Assembly: GCA_017517765.1 (NCBI GenBank) | Contig: JAFWYE010000006.1 | Span: 620,001-684,000, forward strand | Origin: Bacilli bacterium | GTDB lineage: Bacteria > Bacillota_I > Bacilli_A > RFN20 > DUOF01 | Direction: 5' to 3' | DNA length: 64,000 nucleotides | Shown here: positions 1 through 9,567 of the stretch, piece after piece | Layout: each line of letters starts with the position of its first letter | Position numbering within the stretch: the stretch's first letter is position 1 | Notes under the pieces: generated by a model | Seen by the model: only the letters and a program-made list of their open reading frames with translations | What the model was told of the DNA's origin: nothing | Database searches by the model: none | Position numbers and translations under genes: made by a program

Positions 1-94
1 AAAAAGAGTCATATGCATTTATTTTTTTTATGCTCGCTATAATTAAAGTAAAAACTAATATAAATGGAATAATAAAATAACTAACACTAATCAT
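1..94 (-). CDS. spmB: Spore maturation protein B, N-terminal fragment (cut by window edge)
   Basis: Reading the minus strand from an ATG at 94 gives MISVSYFIIPFILVFTLIIA, a hydrophobic start like the beginning of SpmB, followed by a Ser-Phe region near the edge as in the family. A ribosome site (AGGAGAA) lies just upstream, and the ATG overlaps the last 8 bases of spmA, as expected for this coupled pair. In spore formers SpmA and SpmB are needed for normal dehydration of the spore core. Only about 31 codons are in view, so the call rests on this short match plus position next to spmA. Confidence 0.75.
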   Translation of the reverse strand, partial: MISVSYFIIPFILVFTLIIASIKKINAYDSF

Positions 95-665
95 TTTCTT
101 TTCTCCTAAAATAATAGTCACTAATAAGACCAGCTAGACATGAAAAGAAAGTTGCAATAATTGGCAAAAATATCATATCGCTAGGGTTGTTGCTACCTAA
201 TGCACTTCTAATGGAGATAACGGTAGTAGGTATAATTGTTACTCCTGCTGTATTTAAAACTAGAAATGTCACCATCTCATTTGTAGCCTCTTTTTTATCC
301 CCTTCATTTAATTCCTGCATTCTCTTTATTGCTTTTAATCCACTAGGAGTTGCCCCATACCCTAGCCCCAACATGTTAGACACGATATTAGTAGATACAT
401 AATCAAGTGCTAATTCATCTTTAAACTTAGGCATAATTAAAGTAAAAAGAGGTCTAATTTTTTTAGACATCCATCTAATAAAGCCCACATCAGTTAAAAT
501 ATTCATAATGCCATTCCAAAAACATGCACTGCTGACTAAAGTAATAAGTAAACTAACACTTTCTTTTGGAACATTCAAAATTGCATTTGAAACATTACTA
601 ATTCTCCCAGTAAATGCCCCATAAATAATAGAAATAAAAAAGATACTAATCCAAATAATGTTCAT
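87..665 (-). CDS. spmA: Spore maturation protein A
   Basis: This is a 192-residue integral membrane protein of the nucleoside-recognition/SpmA family. The N terminus (MNIIWISIFFISIIYGAFTG), the GRISNVSNAIL segment and the central GLGYGATPSGLKAI stretch are characteristic. Length matches the family. SpmA works with SpmB in spore core dehydration in the developing forespore. The ATG has a GGTGAT ribosome site. A CATATATT box at 681-688 resembles the -10 of the mother-cell sigma-E class but is weak evidence in such A+T-rich DNA. The gene starts 41 bases after the HEXXH paralog at 707-3298 with no terminator visible between them, so read-through from that pair is possible. Confidence 0.93.
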   Translation of the reverse strand: MNIIWISIFFISIIYGAFTGRISNVSNAILNVPKESVSLLITLVSSACFWNGIMNILTDVGFIRWMSKKIRPLFTLIMPKFKDELALDYVSTNIVSNMLGLGYGATPSGLKAIKRMQELNEGDKKEATNEMVTFLVLNTAGVTIIPTTVISIRSALGSNNPSDMIFLPIIATFFSCLAGLISDYYFRRKEND

Positions 666-706
666 TTTATCACCTAGAACAATATATGAATTTGTATCTT
701 TATTTA

Positions 707-3298
707 TTATTTCTTCTTTGAAGTAACACTTCTTCTAGAAAATACTTTTGTGATTCTATCAAAATGAGTATCTAAATAAGATAAATATTTATTAAACTCT
801 TCTTTAGCACTACTTGTCTTAGTAAGTGACAATTCTCTTGCCACTTCTTCGCTTATTTTATTTTGCAAATATAATTTATTAAGTTCTTCTAAGTTATCTT
901 GAGACTTTTTATCTCTGCTTGGATTAATTTTATTTTTCAATATAGCAAGATATCTATCTTTATCTTCACCTTTGTTAACAAACTCCACTAATTCCTCAAG
1001 AGAATATTTTCTTAGTCCTTCCATAGTTACTTCATATTCATAGGTTAGTGACTTATATTTCCTTTTAAACTCATCTACCCCAACAAGCTCAATATAATGT
1101 TTATCAACAACTCTTTCAAAGATGGAATCCAAATCACTAGGCCTCTTACTAGAATCTATTCTTTCAATACTGTGATAATATTTTAAAGAACTCTCGATTT
1201 TTGATAGACTTGCTTTTTTCTCTTTAACTGACTTTTTACCATTATCCAACCCAAAGAAAGCATCTGTTAATAATTTAGCTTTAAACTCCGTATCAAACTC
1301 ATAACTAAAGTAATCATAATTATCTTTGTAGTATTCATCTCCTAGAATTTCTTTTATAATCTCATCTTTAGCATAATAGTTAATATCATAATCATCTTCA
1401 AAATTAGCTTCTTCGATATTCTTGAACTGTATAGCGTGATTTATTTCATGATGCAAAGTCTTAATCATATTATAAACACTTCTATTGTGACCATTATATA
1501 AGCTAACCCTTTTTAAATCTTTATTCTCACAACCATAAGTATCTTTATCTTTGCTATAATCAAAAACCTCAACAGAGTAATCATTTAATCCATTGTTTTT
1601 TAAAACCTTTAGTGCATACATTTTTATTGCAAGCATATCCTCAATAGATAACTCACTCCTGTTTTTGTCTTTTAAAGATACAATATGTTCCTCTAAATTA
1701 TCTTTAGAGAGAATCTTTAATAATTTGTATTCATCCTTTTGATCATATGTATATTTTTTAAATGCACTCTTTTCAAGAAGAATTTTAGTATCCATATTAA
1801 TCTTTAACTTATCCATAACTTCTTTATGAGTAAAATAGTTACTAGAAATCATAGACATAGATAGTATATCTTCATTAAAAGCACTTACTACTGCATCAAC
1901 ATCTTTCTCACTAAATTCGTTTGAATAATTAAATGAGGGAATCTCTACAATTAAATTTCTTAGCCTAAAATAAGTATCTTCAAAGAAATTAGACTTAACA
2001 AGCTCTTTTTTCTTAGCAAGTATATTTTTTAGTATAGGGAGTGCTTGTTTTGATGGGATATCAATAAGAGTCTCCTCATCATATCTAACTCCTAACATAA
2101 TCGCAGCCATATTTACATCTTTTTCACTTAATACTCTTAATGCTCTATAATCTGCATACATAAGAAAAGAATCTACTTGCAAGATATCTTGCTTTAAAAT
2201 TACTTCTTTATATCTTTGGTATTCTTCTTCACTTATATCATCTTTTACAAAGTCCTCTAAAAATTCCACATCATGGTTATCATAAGCATTTTTTAAAACC
2301 CTTACAGTAGAATCAAAATCATTTTCTAAAGATGCTAAAAAGAAATTAAAGTTTACTCTAGCAAAACTAGGATGATCTATTAATTTAAAGTTATTATCAT
2401 TTAATATTTTTGCTAATCTTTTAGCGTCTTTATCATCTAAATTCACTTTAGAATATGCTCCATCTAAATTACTCAAAAAAATAGAATAGCTCCCTTTATT
2501 TTCCAAACATGAAAAAAGTAATTCTTTTTCCACATTAAAAACTCCTACCATTTCTTTTAACTTATCTTTATCCTCTTTTGAATGTTTACTCATAAAAATG
2601 TTTTCAAGATGAATTAAACACTCTATATATAAATCTTGATTATCTTTTATAGAGTCAAGTAAAGTATAACTTCTAGTAGATAAAGTCTTTAAAGGGTCTT
2701 TAGCTAAAGATGCATATATAAAATCATGATAAACACAAGCTAACTCTAAATCTTTTGCAGTTAAAACATAATCATTATTTATTAATGTCTCCCTAAATTC
2801 TTTTCTATCTTCTTCCCTTAAAAGAATATTTGAATGTTCTTTTAAAAACTCAATTGTTTTCTTATAATCATTTTTTAAAGATACATTTATTAACCCAGGA
2901 TTATTATAGATAAAATAAGTCATTTCATTAGAAACAACAAAACTATTATCTAAAAATATTCTCTTTATATCATCTGACATTGCAAACGCACTACCATGTT
3001 TAACCAAAATATTTATTGTATTCTTATAATTATTTAATAAGCTTCTTTTTAATAATTCTTCGTTGCATGCAAAAGCCCTGTAATTATAATCATCAATTAC
3101 AATATTTCCTCTATTTAAAATATATTCACTAACCTCTCTAGGATACTTCTTAGCTACCCACTCCATATAATTTTTACTTTTAACAATTCTATCTGGAGTA
3201 CTTTCATTAATAATGTATTGTTCTTTTTTCAACAATTCTAATTCTTGTTTAGTAAGTGTAGTATCACTATTATTAGTTAAAATATCTTCTAGTTTCAT
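707..3298 (-). CDS. Large repeat protein with C-terminal HEXXH metallopeptidase-like domain (shorter paralog)
   Basis: I do not recognise a named family. The protein (863 residues from ATG 3298) starts with alpha-helical repeats carrying the signature V-S-L-K-N-D-Y-x-x-T-I-E-x-L, for example SLKNDYKKTIEFLKEH. A second region near residues 605-675 holds HEINH (H617, E618, H621) and, 50 residues later, YEFDTEFKAK (E671), the arrangement of a gluzincin-type zinc site. No signal peptide or membrane segment is visible, so it is probably cytoplasmic. The ATG at 3298 is preferred over an upstream GTG at 3307 because AGGTG lies 7-8 bases before it. It directly follows the longer paralog, so the two are probably co-transcribed. 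Zinc binding and protease activity are inference. Confidence 0.7.
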   Translation of the reverse strand: MKLEDILTNNSDTTLTKQELELLKKEQYIINESTPDRIVKSKNYMEWVAKKYPREVSEYILNRGNIVIDDYNYRAFACNEELLKRSLLNNYKNTINILVKHGSAFAMSDDIKRIFLDNSFVVSNEMTYFIYNNPGLINVSLKNDYKKTIEFLKEHSNILLREEDRKEFRETLINNDYVLTAKDLELACVYHDFIYASLAKDPLKTLSTRSYTLLDSIKDNQDLYIECLIHLENIFMSKHSKEDKDKLKEMVGVFNVEKELLFSCLENKGSYSIFLSNLDGAYSKVNLDDKDAKRLAKILNDNNFKLIDHPSFARVNFNFFLASLENDFDSTVRVLKNAYDNHDVEFLEDFVKDDISEEEYQRYKEVILKQDILQVDSFLMYADYRALRVLSEKDVNMAAIMLGVRYDEETLIDIPSKQALPILKNILAKKKELVKSNFFEDTYFRLRNLIVEIPSFNYSNEFSEKDVDAVVSAFNEDILSMSMISSNYFTHKEVMDKLKINMDTKILLEKSAFKKYTYDQKDEYKLLKILSKDNLEEHIVSLKDKNRSELSIEDMLAIKMYALKVLKNNGLNDYSVEVFDYSKDKDTYGCENKDLKRVSLYNGHNRSVYNMIKTLHHEINHAIQFKNIEEANFEDDYDINYYAKDEIIKEILGDEYYKDNYDYFSYEFDTEFKAKLLTDAFFGLDNGKKSVKEKKASLSKIESSLKYYHSIERIDSSKRPSDLDSIFERVVDKHYIELVGVDEFKRKYKSLTYEYEVTMEGLRKYSLEELVEFVNKGEDKDRYLAILKNKINPSRDKKSQDNLEELNKLYLQNKISEEVARELSLTKTSSAKEEFNKYLSYLDTHFDRITKVFSRRSVTSKKK

Positions 3299-3307
3299 TT
3301 TAAACAC

Positions 3308-6300
3308 CTACACGTTTCTTCTTTTGTTATATTCCTCTTTTGACATTCTAGAATCTTCTTCGATTATTCTCTCTGCAACATCTAAATACTTAGATAATGT
3401 TACAGCATACTTTTCTATATCTAATTTCTTACCCTTATTAAGGCTGTCAATAATACTTTCTAATAACTCATTTAACTCTTCATCGCCTTTACTAGCTTGT
3501 CTAAATCTTTCAATATCATCTAAATAATTTTCATTATAAACCGGATTTAATCTATGTCTTAATACACACTTATAAACATCTTTATCTAATTCAAAAGCAT
3601 CTTTATAAGAGTTAACTAATTCTTCAATACTATACCTTTTTACAGGAACACTCTCTAAATCATATTCAAACTTAACTATTGGATATGCCCTAGTAATATC
3701 TCTAGGAGTCTTTCCTGTGTTTAGTGCTATATTTAAGCCTAGTTCAAACAATTCATCTAAAGAATATTCTTCTCCATCAAACATTCTTTTTCCACTAAGT
3801 TTGTATTTATTTCTACCTGCCCCAAATCTAGTTAAACTCTCTCTATCAAATAAAGCTTCAATATCTTCACCTTTTGATAAAACTTTATCTTCTAATCTTA
3901 AATTCTTAACAGATTCCATTTGTGCTTTTAATTCTGTATCATATTCAAAACTAATATTCCAATAATTCTCATTGTAGTAATCAAATCTAAAATTATCCCT
4001 TAAGATTGTTCTTAAAAACTTATCTTTTGAATACACAATAATATCTTCGTCACTACTTACATCCATACTAGATACATCTATATCTTGCCTAGCATGATTA
4101 TTTTCATGAATTATAGTTTCCATCATCCCAAATATAGACTCATCATGTCCATTATAAAGCTTTAAGGATTGTCCTCCACAAACACCCAAATTATTCTTCC
4201 CTCTAGCATAACTAAAAATATCTATCTTATACTCTTTTAATCCTTTTTTATAGTGATCTTTTTTAGCAAATAAAGCTAATGCTAGCATTTGAGTTAAATT
4301 CATATCTTTTCTTGTTATACCCATACTTTGCATATGAGCCAATTCATCTTCGATTGTATCAAATTTACTATGCAAACAATCAAGTAACTTTTGCTCATCT
4401 TCTTTATTAAAAACATAGCTACTATTAAAATAAACCCTGTTATATAAATCCACTACGTCCTCATTCTCTAAATGAGGTCTAATTTGTTCCATATTTTTAA
4501 ATGGAATATAACTTAGAGGAGCACCATGACTAATCAAAAACTTTTGATATCTTTCATCGTCTCCCCCACTAAATAATCCCCAAGATAGCATAGCTACAAG
4601 TTTAGGATGCTCTTTAAGATTAATCTCTTTTTTCTCACTCATTGCGATAAGTTTCTCCATAATAGATTCACTTTGTCTTCTATCAATCATTGCATGTGAA
4701 CTTTTAATATTTTCAATTTCTCTTAATGCCCCATCAAAATTTTTCTCTAATCTTTCTACTAAAAGGGATGGTGTTCTAGATATAAGTCTATATAGCAATT
4801 CTGAGTCTCTATTATGATTCTTTAATATATTAACAATCTTATTAACTTCTTCTGCGCTAAGACTTATATTATTTATCATAAGCTTATCATGCATTAGTAT
4901 TTCTCTAGTTTTATCATAATCATTTTCTAAAGATGCAATTAAAAATAATGGATGTAAATATAATAAATTAGCATTATCTTTAGTAGCTACAAAATTATTC
5001 TTTTTTAGCATCTCATAAACTTGATTATAAGCCACTTCATCGCCTAATTTAATTTGAGTAGTCTTATCACCCATCATTAAATTATTTAATGTAGTTTCAT
5101 AATTTTCATTAAGAGCCCTAACAAGAATATTATTATCTTGAGTTATAAATTCTCTTATAACAACATTAAACTTTCTACCAGGTCTAGTTATACCTCTAAC
5201 AAAAGTATCCTCTAAATCCTTACCATACTCCTCTAGTTTTTCTTTAACAAAATCATCTAAAACAAATAACTCATTAATCCCATGTTCTATTGTTCTATCA
5301 AAATCATTTTTTAAAGATACATCAAACATAAAATCCACTAAATATGGGTTATTATCCTTATATCCTACAACATAGTCATTTAGAATCAATTCATCTCTTA
5401 TAGCTTGCTTTGCCTCATCACTATATTTAGTAGAGTCACTCACTCTTAAAAGATTTAAAGCAACTTTATAGTCATCCTGTATAAATTTTCTTATTAACTC
5501 AGGGTTAGAATTAATAAGATGAGTAACTGATTTTCTAGTATTATAAGAATTATCTAATTCATCTATATTTTCTATAATAAGATTTTGAATAATATCATAA
5601 TCTTTTTCACTTATATAATCATAAATATGCTCACCAGAAGTAAATGTGGCAAGCGGATCATTTCTAAATGAATATCTAACTAATCTAGTCATTTCATCCT
5701 TAGATAAAAAAGAATTAAATTCATGATATATTTCACTAGTCATAATAAATCCTGGTTGATTCATAAATATTTCTTCAATATCTAAATTATGTAAGTAATC
5801 TCTAGACTCTTTATTATATCTATCTTTAGCAAGTGCTAAAACAGTATTATATGGATCATGTTCAAAAGAGATATCCACAAAATCCATTGATATCTTAGCT
5901 AAATTCAAATTATTTTCATCAAGAACAAACTTATTTTTTCTCAAATACGGTTCCATAATTTTAAAGTATCTATACGAAGACTCTACATTAAAAGGATAAT
6001 TAGCCATATCAGCCATAGCTAATAAAGTAGCTTCATAATTATTTCTAAGTGAAACCTCTAATACTTCTGGCCATTTATCTAACATCCTATAAGAATTAGC
6101 CTTTAAAATATATTTATCTCCCACTAAATTTGCAACTGTATCTCCCGACAAATGGCTTAACATAAATGACCATTTTTCAAGTAACTCTATTGTAGTATCA
6201 TAATCATTTTGAAGTGAAACTTTTAAAAGCGCAGGACTATTTTTAGCAAGAGCAATTGTATCTCCATCCAAAATAAAATCATGATTCTTATTAATATATT

Positions 6301-6904
6301 TATTTACAATTTCTTCTGTCAATATTTCCTCTACATCATAATGGTGATTCCTTATATACTCCATTGTAGCCTCATAATCATTTTCAAAAGATCTAGTGAG
6401 TTTGAATATAGCAAAATCTCTATCTTCAAAAGTGCCATCAACTTCATTTCCATCTATCCCTAAAACAAAACCCTTATCTTCTCTAATTAAGTCTTTTAGT
6501 ATCTCTAATGATTCAGGAGATAAAAACATACTCATAGTACTTTTAAGAGAATCCTCTACATCTTTTCTTCTGCTCTCTAATAATTTTTCCTTCACTCTTG
6601 GGACATCCATATAAAAATCAACTGTATGAGTATCTAATATCACAGTATCAGGATTTATTATTTCCTCTGCAAGTTTTCTACTCTCATCAGTTAGCAAATG
6701 TCTACTCATTGAATGTGTTAAAAACCAAGAGAAAAATTCTTCTCCATTTTCGTAGGCATACTTTATTACTTCAGGATAAGTTTCATATATTTCTTTATAT
6801 TCTTCAAATGGATGCTCCCCTGTGATATAGAAACGCAAGAAAGACTCTCTTTTTTCTTTATCCAATCCCTTTAACATCTCCAATGTATCAACAAACCCTT
6901 CCAT
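3308..6904 (-). CDS. Large repeat protein with C-terminal HEXXH metallopeptidase-like domain (longer paralog)
   Basis: This 1198-residue protein is a paralog of the next gene. About ten copies of a degenerate repeat are visible, each centred on S-L-x-N-D-Y-x-x-T-x-x-x-L (SLQNDYDTTIELLEKW, SLRNNYEATLLAMADM, SLKNDFDRTIEHGINE, SLENDYDKTREILMHD), consistent with a helical solenoid of roughly 60-residue units with variable insertions. The C-terminal domain shares YNGHxxS, HENNH (H933, E934, H937), a D-D-Y/K-D stretch and SFEYDTELKAQ (E987/E991) with the shorter paralog. No signal peptide or transmembrane helix is seen. ATG 6904 is chosen because AAGAAGG lies 8 bases upstream; a GTG at 6913 is the alternative. 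An extended -10 (TGTTATAAT) precedes the gene. The substrate is unknown. Confidence 0.7.
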   Translation of the reverse strand: MEGFVDTLEMLKGLDKEKRESFLRFYITGEHPFEEYKEIYETYPEVIKYAYENGEEFFSWFLTHSMSRHLLTDESRKLAEEIINPDTVILDTHTVDFYMDVPRVKEKLLESRRKDVEDSLKSTMSMFLSPESLEILKDLIREDKGFVLGIDGNEVDGTFEDRDFAIFKLTRSFENDYEATMEYIRNHHYDVEEILTEEIVNKYINKNHDFILDGDTIALAKNSPALLKVSLQNDYDTTIELLEKWSFMLSHLSGDTVANLVGDKYILKANSYRMLDKWPEVLEVSLRNNYEATLLAMADMANYPFNVESSYRYFKIMEPYLRKNKFVLDENNLNLAKISMDFVDISFEHDPYNTVLALAKDRYNKESRDYLHNLDIEEIFMNQPGFIMTSEIYHEFNSFLSKDEMTRLVRYSFRNDPLATFTSGEHIYDYISEKDYDIIQNLIIENIDELDNSYNTRKSVTHLINSNPELIRKFIQDDYKVALNLLRVSDSTKYSDEAKQAIRDELILNDYVVGYKDNNPYLVDFMFDVSLKNDFDRTIEHGINELFVLDDFVKEKLEEYGKDLEDTFVRGITRPGRKFNVVIREFITQDNNILVRALNENYETTLNNLMMGDKTTQIKLGDEVAYNQVYEMLKKNNFVATKDNANLLYLHPLFLIASLENDYDKTREILMHDKLMINNISLSAEEVNKIVNILKNHNRDSELLYRLISRTPSLLVERLEKNFDGALREIENIKSSHAMIDRRQSESIMEKLIAMSEKKEINLKEHPKLVAMLSWGLFSGGDDERYQKFLISHGAPLSYIPFKNMEQIRPHLENEDVVDLYNRVYFNSSYVFNKEDEQKLLDCLHSKFDTIEDELAHMQSMGITRKDMNLTQMLALALFAKKDHYKKGLKEYKIDIFSYARGKNNLGVCGGQSLKLYNGHDESIFGMMETIIHENNHARQDIDVSSMDVSSDEDIIVYSKDKFLRTILRDNFRFDYYNENYWNISFEYDTELKAQMESVKNLRLEDKVLSKGEDIEALFDRESLTRFGAGRNKYKLSGKRMFDGEEYSLDELFELGLNIALNTGKTPRDITRAYPIVKFEYDLESVPVKRYSIEELVNSYKDAFELDKDVYKCVLRHRLNPVYNENYLDDIERFRQASKGDEELNELLESIIDSLNKGKKLDIEKYAVTLSKYLDVAERIIEEDSRMSKEEYNKRRNV

Positions 6905-6925
6905 ATAACACACCTTCTTAAAAAA

Positions 6926-6934
6926 ATTATAACA
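6926..6934 (-). promoter_or_regulatory. Extended -10 promoter for the HEXXH pair
   Basis: The minus strand reads TG-T-TATAAT, with the TATAAT hexamer at 6926-6931, 22 bases before the ATG at 6904. No good -35 is present. The site lies between the terminator of the TPR gene and the first HEXXH gene, where a promoter is needed. Confidence 0.5.
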
Positions 6935-6975
6935 TAAGACAACTTCTCTTCCTATTTTTTACTAGAATAATCCCC

Positions 6976-7006
6976 AATAAAAAAAATAGAGATATTAATC
7001 TCTATT
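6976..7006 (-). terminator. Rho-independent terminator of the tcdA-TPR operon
   Basis: A 9-bp stem AATAGAGAT/ATCTCTATT with a 4-base loop is followed on the minus strand by a run of eight T. It overlaps the stop codon of the TPR gene and separates it from the HEXXH pair. Confidence 0.85.
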
Positions 7007-7888
7007 TATATACTTTTCTAAATCTTTACTAAATCCAATCGGTATTCCCTCTTTTGAAGCAATACTTATAAATTCTTCTTCATTAAAATCAATATCTCTA
7101 TCAAGTGGCTTAATTTCATTTAGTTCATCATATAATTCTTTTACCGGATTTAAATTATAGCTCTTTTGATACATTACATATTCATAATCTTTATTAATAA
7201 ATTTATAACAATAGTTACCTACAAAATAATAAAAATCCCCTAAGTCTTCTTGTCTATATAAATACTTATGCGCTGCCAATAGCTCTTCTTTTGCTTCATC
7301 AAATTTCATATTAACTTTAAGAAGTAACGCCTTAAAGAAATATGCTTCTTTTAAAAATGGACTATATAGTTTAGCTAAATCAAACGACAACATTGCCTCT
7401 TTTGTTTTATTTTCTTCTAATAAGATTCTACCATAAATAAAATAAGCATAACCTTTATTTAAATTTGTATAGATAATCTCTCTATCATCTTTATTAATTG
7501 CTTCATACATTTCTCTTTCTTTTTCATCTTCAATATAAACAACATTGGCAAATTCATCATTTATGTAACTATTAGAAAAAGATTTAATCATCGATTCAAG
7601 TAACTCTTTTACTTCCTTTATCTTACCCTTATCAAAATATTCCACAGCAAGACTAATTCCATAATTAATACTATCAGTATACTTATCTAACATTTCTAAG
7701 TATGCTGCTTTCTTATCTCTATCTAAATACTCTTTTTCCTTTATCAAAATCTTATCTAATAAATTATTGTATCTAGGATGACTTTTGTATTTTTCTTTTT
7801 TAATATCAAGTATCTCTAAATTAGACTCATAATCATTAGATAGATCTCCAAAAACATCCTCTATAATATCTTTTATTTCCTTTTCCAT
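6995..7888 (-). CDS. TPR-like helical repeat protein
   Basis: This 297-residue soluble protein looks fully alpha-helical. The segment around residues 125-255 carries TPR-like units, for example YFIYGRILLEENKTKEAMLS and FFKALLLKVNMKFDEAKEEL, with the small/aromatic pattern of TPR helices. It has no enzyme motif, signal peptide or membrane segment, so it is probably a cytoplasmic scaffold or adaptor. It is the last gene of a tight operon with tcdA, a TtcA-like enzyme and a lipid kinase, 10 bases after the kinase gene. The partner is unknown, and the operon gives no single pathway to borrow a function from. Confidence 0.6.
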   Translation of the reverse strand: MEKEIKDIIEDVFGDLSNDYESNLEILDIKKEKYKSHPRYNNLLDKILIKEKEYLDRDKKAAYLEMLDKYTDSINYGISLAVEYFDKGKIKEVKELLESMIKSFSNSYINDEFANVVYIEDEKEREMYEAINKDDREIIYTNLNKGYAYFIYGRILLEENKTKEAMLSFDLAKLYSPFLKEAYFFKALLLKVNMKFDEAKEELLAAHKYLYRQEDLGDFYYFVGNYCYKFINKDYEYVMYQKSYNLNPVKELYDELNEIKPLDRDIDFNEEEFISIASKEGIPIGFSKDLEKYINRD

Positions 7889-7898
7889 TATTTCACCC

Positions 7899-8732
7899 CT
7901 ATACTTCTACTTTATAAGATAAAACATCATTTATTGTTTCCCCATCAATTTGAAGTGCAGTAGGTTTATCGAAAGTAACCTCTATAATTTTTCCTTTAGT
8001 CATTCTTACATTTTTATCATATTTTGGATGTTTTCCTTTAAAAATGCTTGGAAAAATCCACAATGTTTTAAGCTTACTTTTACAAAAATAAACTACACTA
8101 GTAAGTAAACCATCTTCCCTATTTTGATATGGAGCAACCATCATTCCCCCACCAAAATATCTCCCCTTCATACTAGGAGCTAGCCAAACATTTTTATATT
8201 TATTAACCACACCATCTACACTAACAATAGCATTAACTGGTTTATAAGCAAAAAGTAATCCTTTAATAGCTATTAAAGTATAATTAATTTTCCTTTTGCT
8301 ACTATTTTTTCTCATTTCATTACCTACATAAGCACAATATCCATCAATTCCATATCCAATTCCATTAAAGAAATATCTTGTCATTCCATTTACTGTAACC
8401 TTAGGTAAATTAGTTAAATATTTATTAATATGAGTGAAATCTTCTTTAGAATTCAAATCATTTAAAAAATCATTTCCACTACCCGCTCTATACATATAAA
8501 TGTCATTATGAATATCTTCTAAATCTATATCATTAACAAAATGATTAAGAGTCCCATCCCCTCCAACAAGAATAACATCATCATTGCTAGATAAGTTCTC
8601 CATAAAAGATTTAGCATCTAATCCGATTAAATTGATGCACTCATATTTTCCTTTTAACTTTTCTTTAACTTCTTCAACTACTTGTTCACCTTTTTTATTA
8701 TTAGACAATGGATTATACAATACATATTTCAT
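7899..8732 (-). CDS. Diacylglycerol/lipid kinase family protein
   Basis: The 277-residue protein has the diacylglycerol kinase catalytic fold. NPLSNNKKGE near the start is the nucleotide-binding loop, GGDGTLNHFVND (from about residue 57) is the signature motif, and RAGSGNDF follows. The C-terminal lobe with LQIDGE is also typical. Enzymes of this family phosphorylate diacylglycerol or related lipids at the inner face of the membrane, feeding phosphatidic acid back into phospholipid synthesis. YegS/BmrU-type proteins share the fold with uncertain substrates, so DagK itself is not assured. It sits 2 bases after the TtcA-like gene in the same operon. Confidence 0.85.
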   Translation of the reverse strand: MKYVLYNPLSNNKKGEQVVEEVKEKLKGKYECINLIGLDAKSFMENLSSNDDVILVGGDGTLNHFVNDIDLEDIHNDIYMYRAGSGNDFLNDLNSKEDFTHINKYLTNLPKVTVNGMTRYFFNGIGYGIDGYCAYVGNEMRKNSSKRKINYTLIAIKGLLFAYKPVNAIVSVDGVVNKYKNVWLAPSMKGRYFGGGMMVAPYQNREDGLLTSVVYFCKSKLKTLWIFPSIFKGKHPKYDKNVRMTKGKIIEVTFDKPTALQIDGETINDVLSYKVEV

Positions 8733-8734
8733 AA

Positions 8735-9565
8735 TTATTCTCCTTTATTATCATAATCATCTAGGTAAGAAATATATTTATCGCCTTTTTTATAACCTAG
8801 AATCATATCCATATTTACATTACTAGCACTAGAGAAAATATTGCTCTCTACAAATTGATTGTAAGATATTAACTCTTTTATAAGTAATTTTGTTTTTAGT
8901 CTTTGTGAACTAACTTTATCCGATTTAACTTCATCTGTAAATTTACAAGCACATTCAATAAACTCCAATTCATTTCTTTTACACCAACCCTTAATATCCT
9001 TTTCTCTTATTAGATATAAAGGTCTAATTAACTCCATTCCTTCATAATTGTCGCTATGTAATTTAGGAAGCATAGTTTGAAAAGTACCCGAATTAAGCAT
9101 GTTCATTAAAGTAGTTTCTATTACATCATCATAATGATGTCCTAAAGCAATCTTGTTACAATTTAAGCCTTGAGCAAAATTGTAAAGTGCTCCTCTTCGC
9201 ATCTTAGCACATAAATAACATGGACTTTTAGTTTGTATGGAAGCCACTTCAAATATATCTGTTTCAAAAATCTTAGCATCAATATTTAATATCTCTAAAT
9301 TTTCTTTTATCTTATCTAGATTCCTTTTGTTATATCCAGGATTCATAACTATAAACTCTAATTCAAAATATACATCGCTATGTCTTTTTAACTCTTGAAA
9401 AAGTTTAGCCATAACCATTGAGTCTTTTCCCCCAGAAATACAAACACAAATTCTATCATTTTCCTTTATAAGTTCGTATTCCTTTATAGCCTTCATAAAC
9501 TTACTCCAAAGCCTAGACCTATAAGTTGTAATTATACTTCTTTCTATTTCTTTATATCTTTCCAT
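8735..9565 (-). CDS. TtcA-family PP-loop ATPase (tRNA thiolation-like)
   Basis: This 276-residue protein has the PP-loop SGGKDS (residues 44-49), a CxxC at C116/C119 (SPCYLCAK), GHHYDD near residue 143 and a further ECAC at C205/C207. This is the layout of TtcA/TtuA enzymes, which adenylate a tRNA base and replace oxygen with sulfur using an iron-sulfur cluster held by three cysteines. TtcA proper makes 2-thiocytidine-32 in tRNA. Bacillota hold several related proteins whose target base is not settled, so I leave the symbol blank. It is encoded 2 bases after tcdA, another tRNA-modification enzyme, which supports a tRNA role. Confidence 0.8.
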   Translation of the reverse strand: MERYKEIERSIITTYRSRLWSKFMKAIKEYELIKENDRICVCISGGKDSMVMAKLFQELKRHSDVYFELEFIVMNPGYNKRNLDKIKENLEILNIDAKIFETDIFEVASIQTKSPCYLCAKMRRGALYNFAQGLNCNKIALGHHYDDVIETTLMNMLNSGTFQTMLPKLHSDNYEGMELIRPLYLIREKDIKGWCKRNELEFIECACKFTDEVKSDKVSSQRLKTKLLIKELISYNQFVESNIFSSASNVNMDMILGYKKGDKYISYLDDYDNKGE

Positions 9566-9567
9566 AA

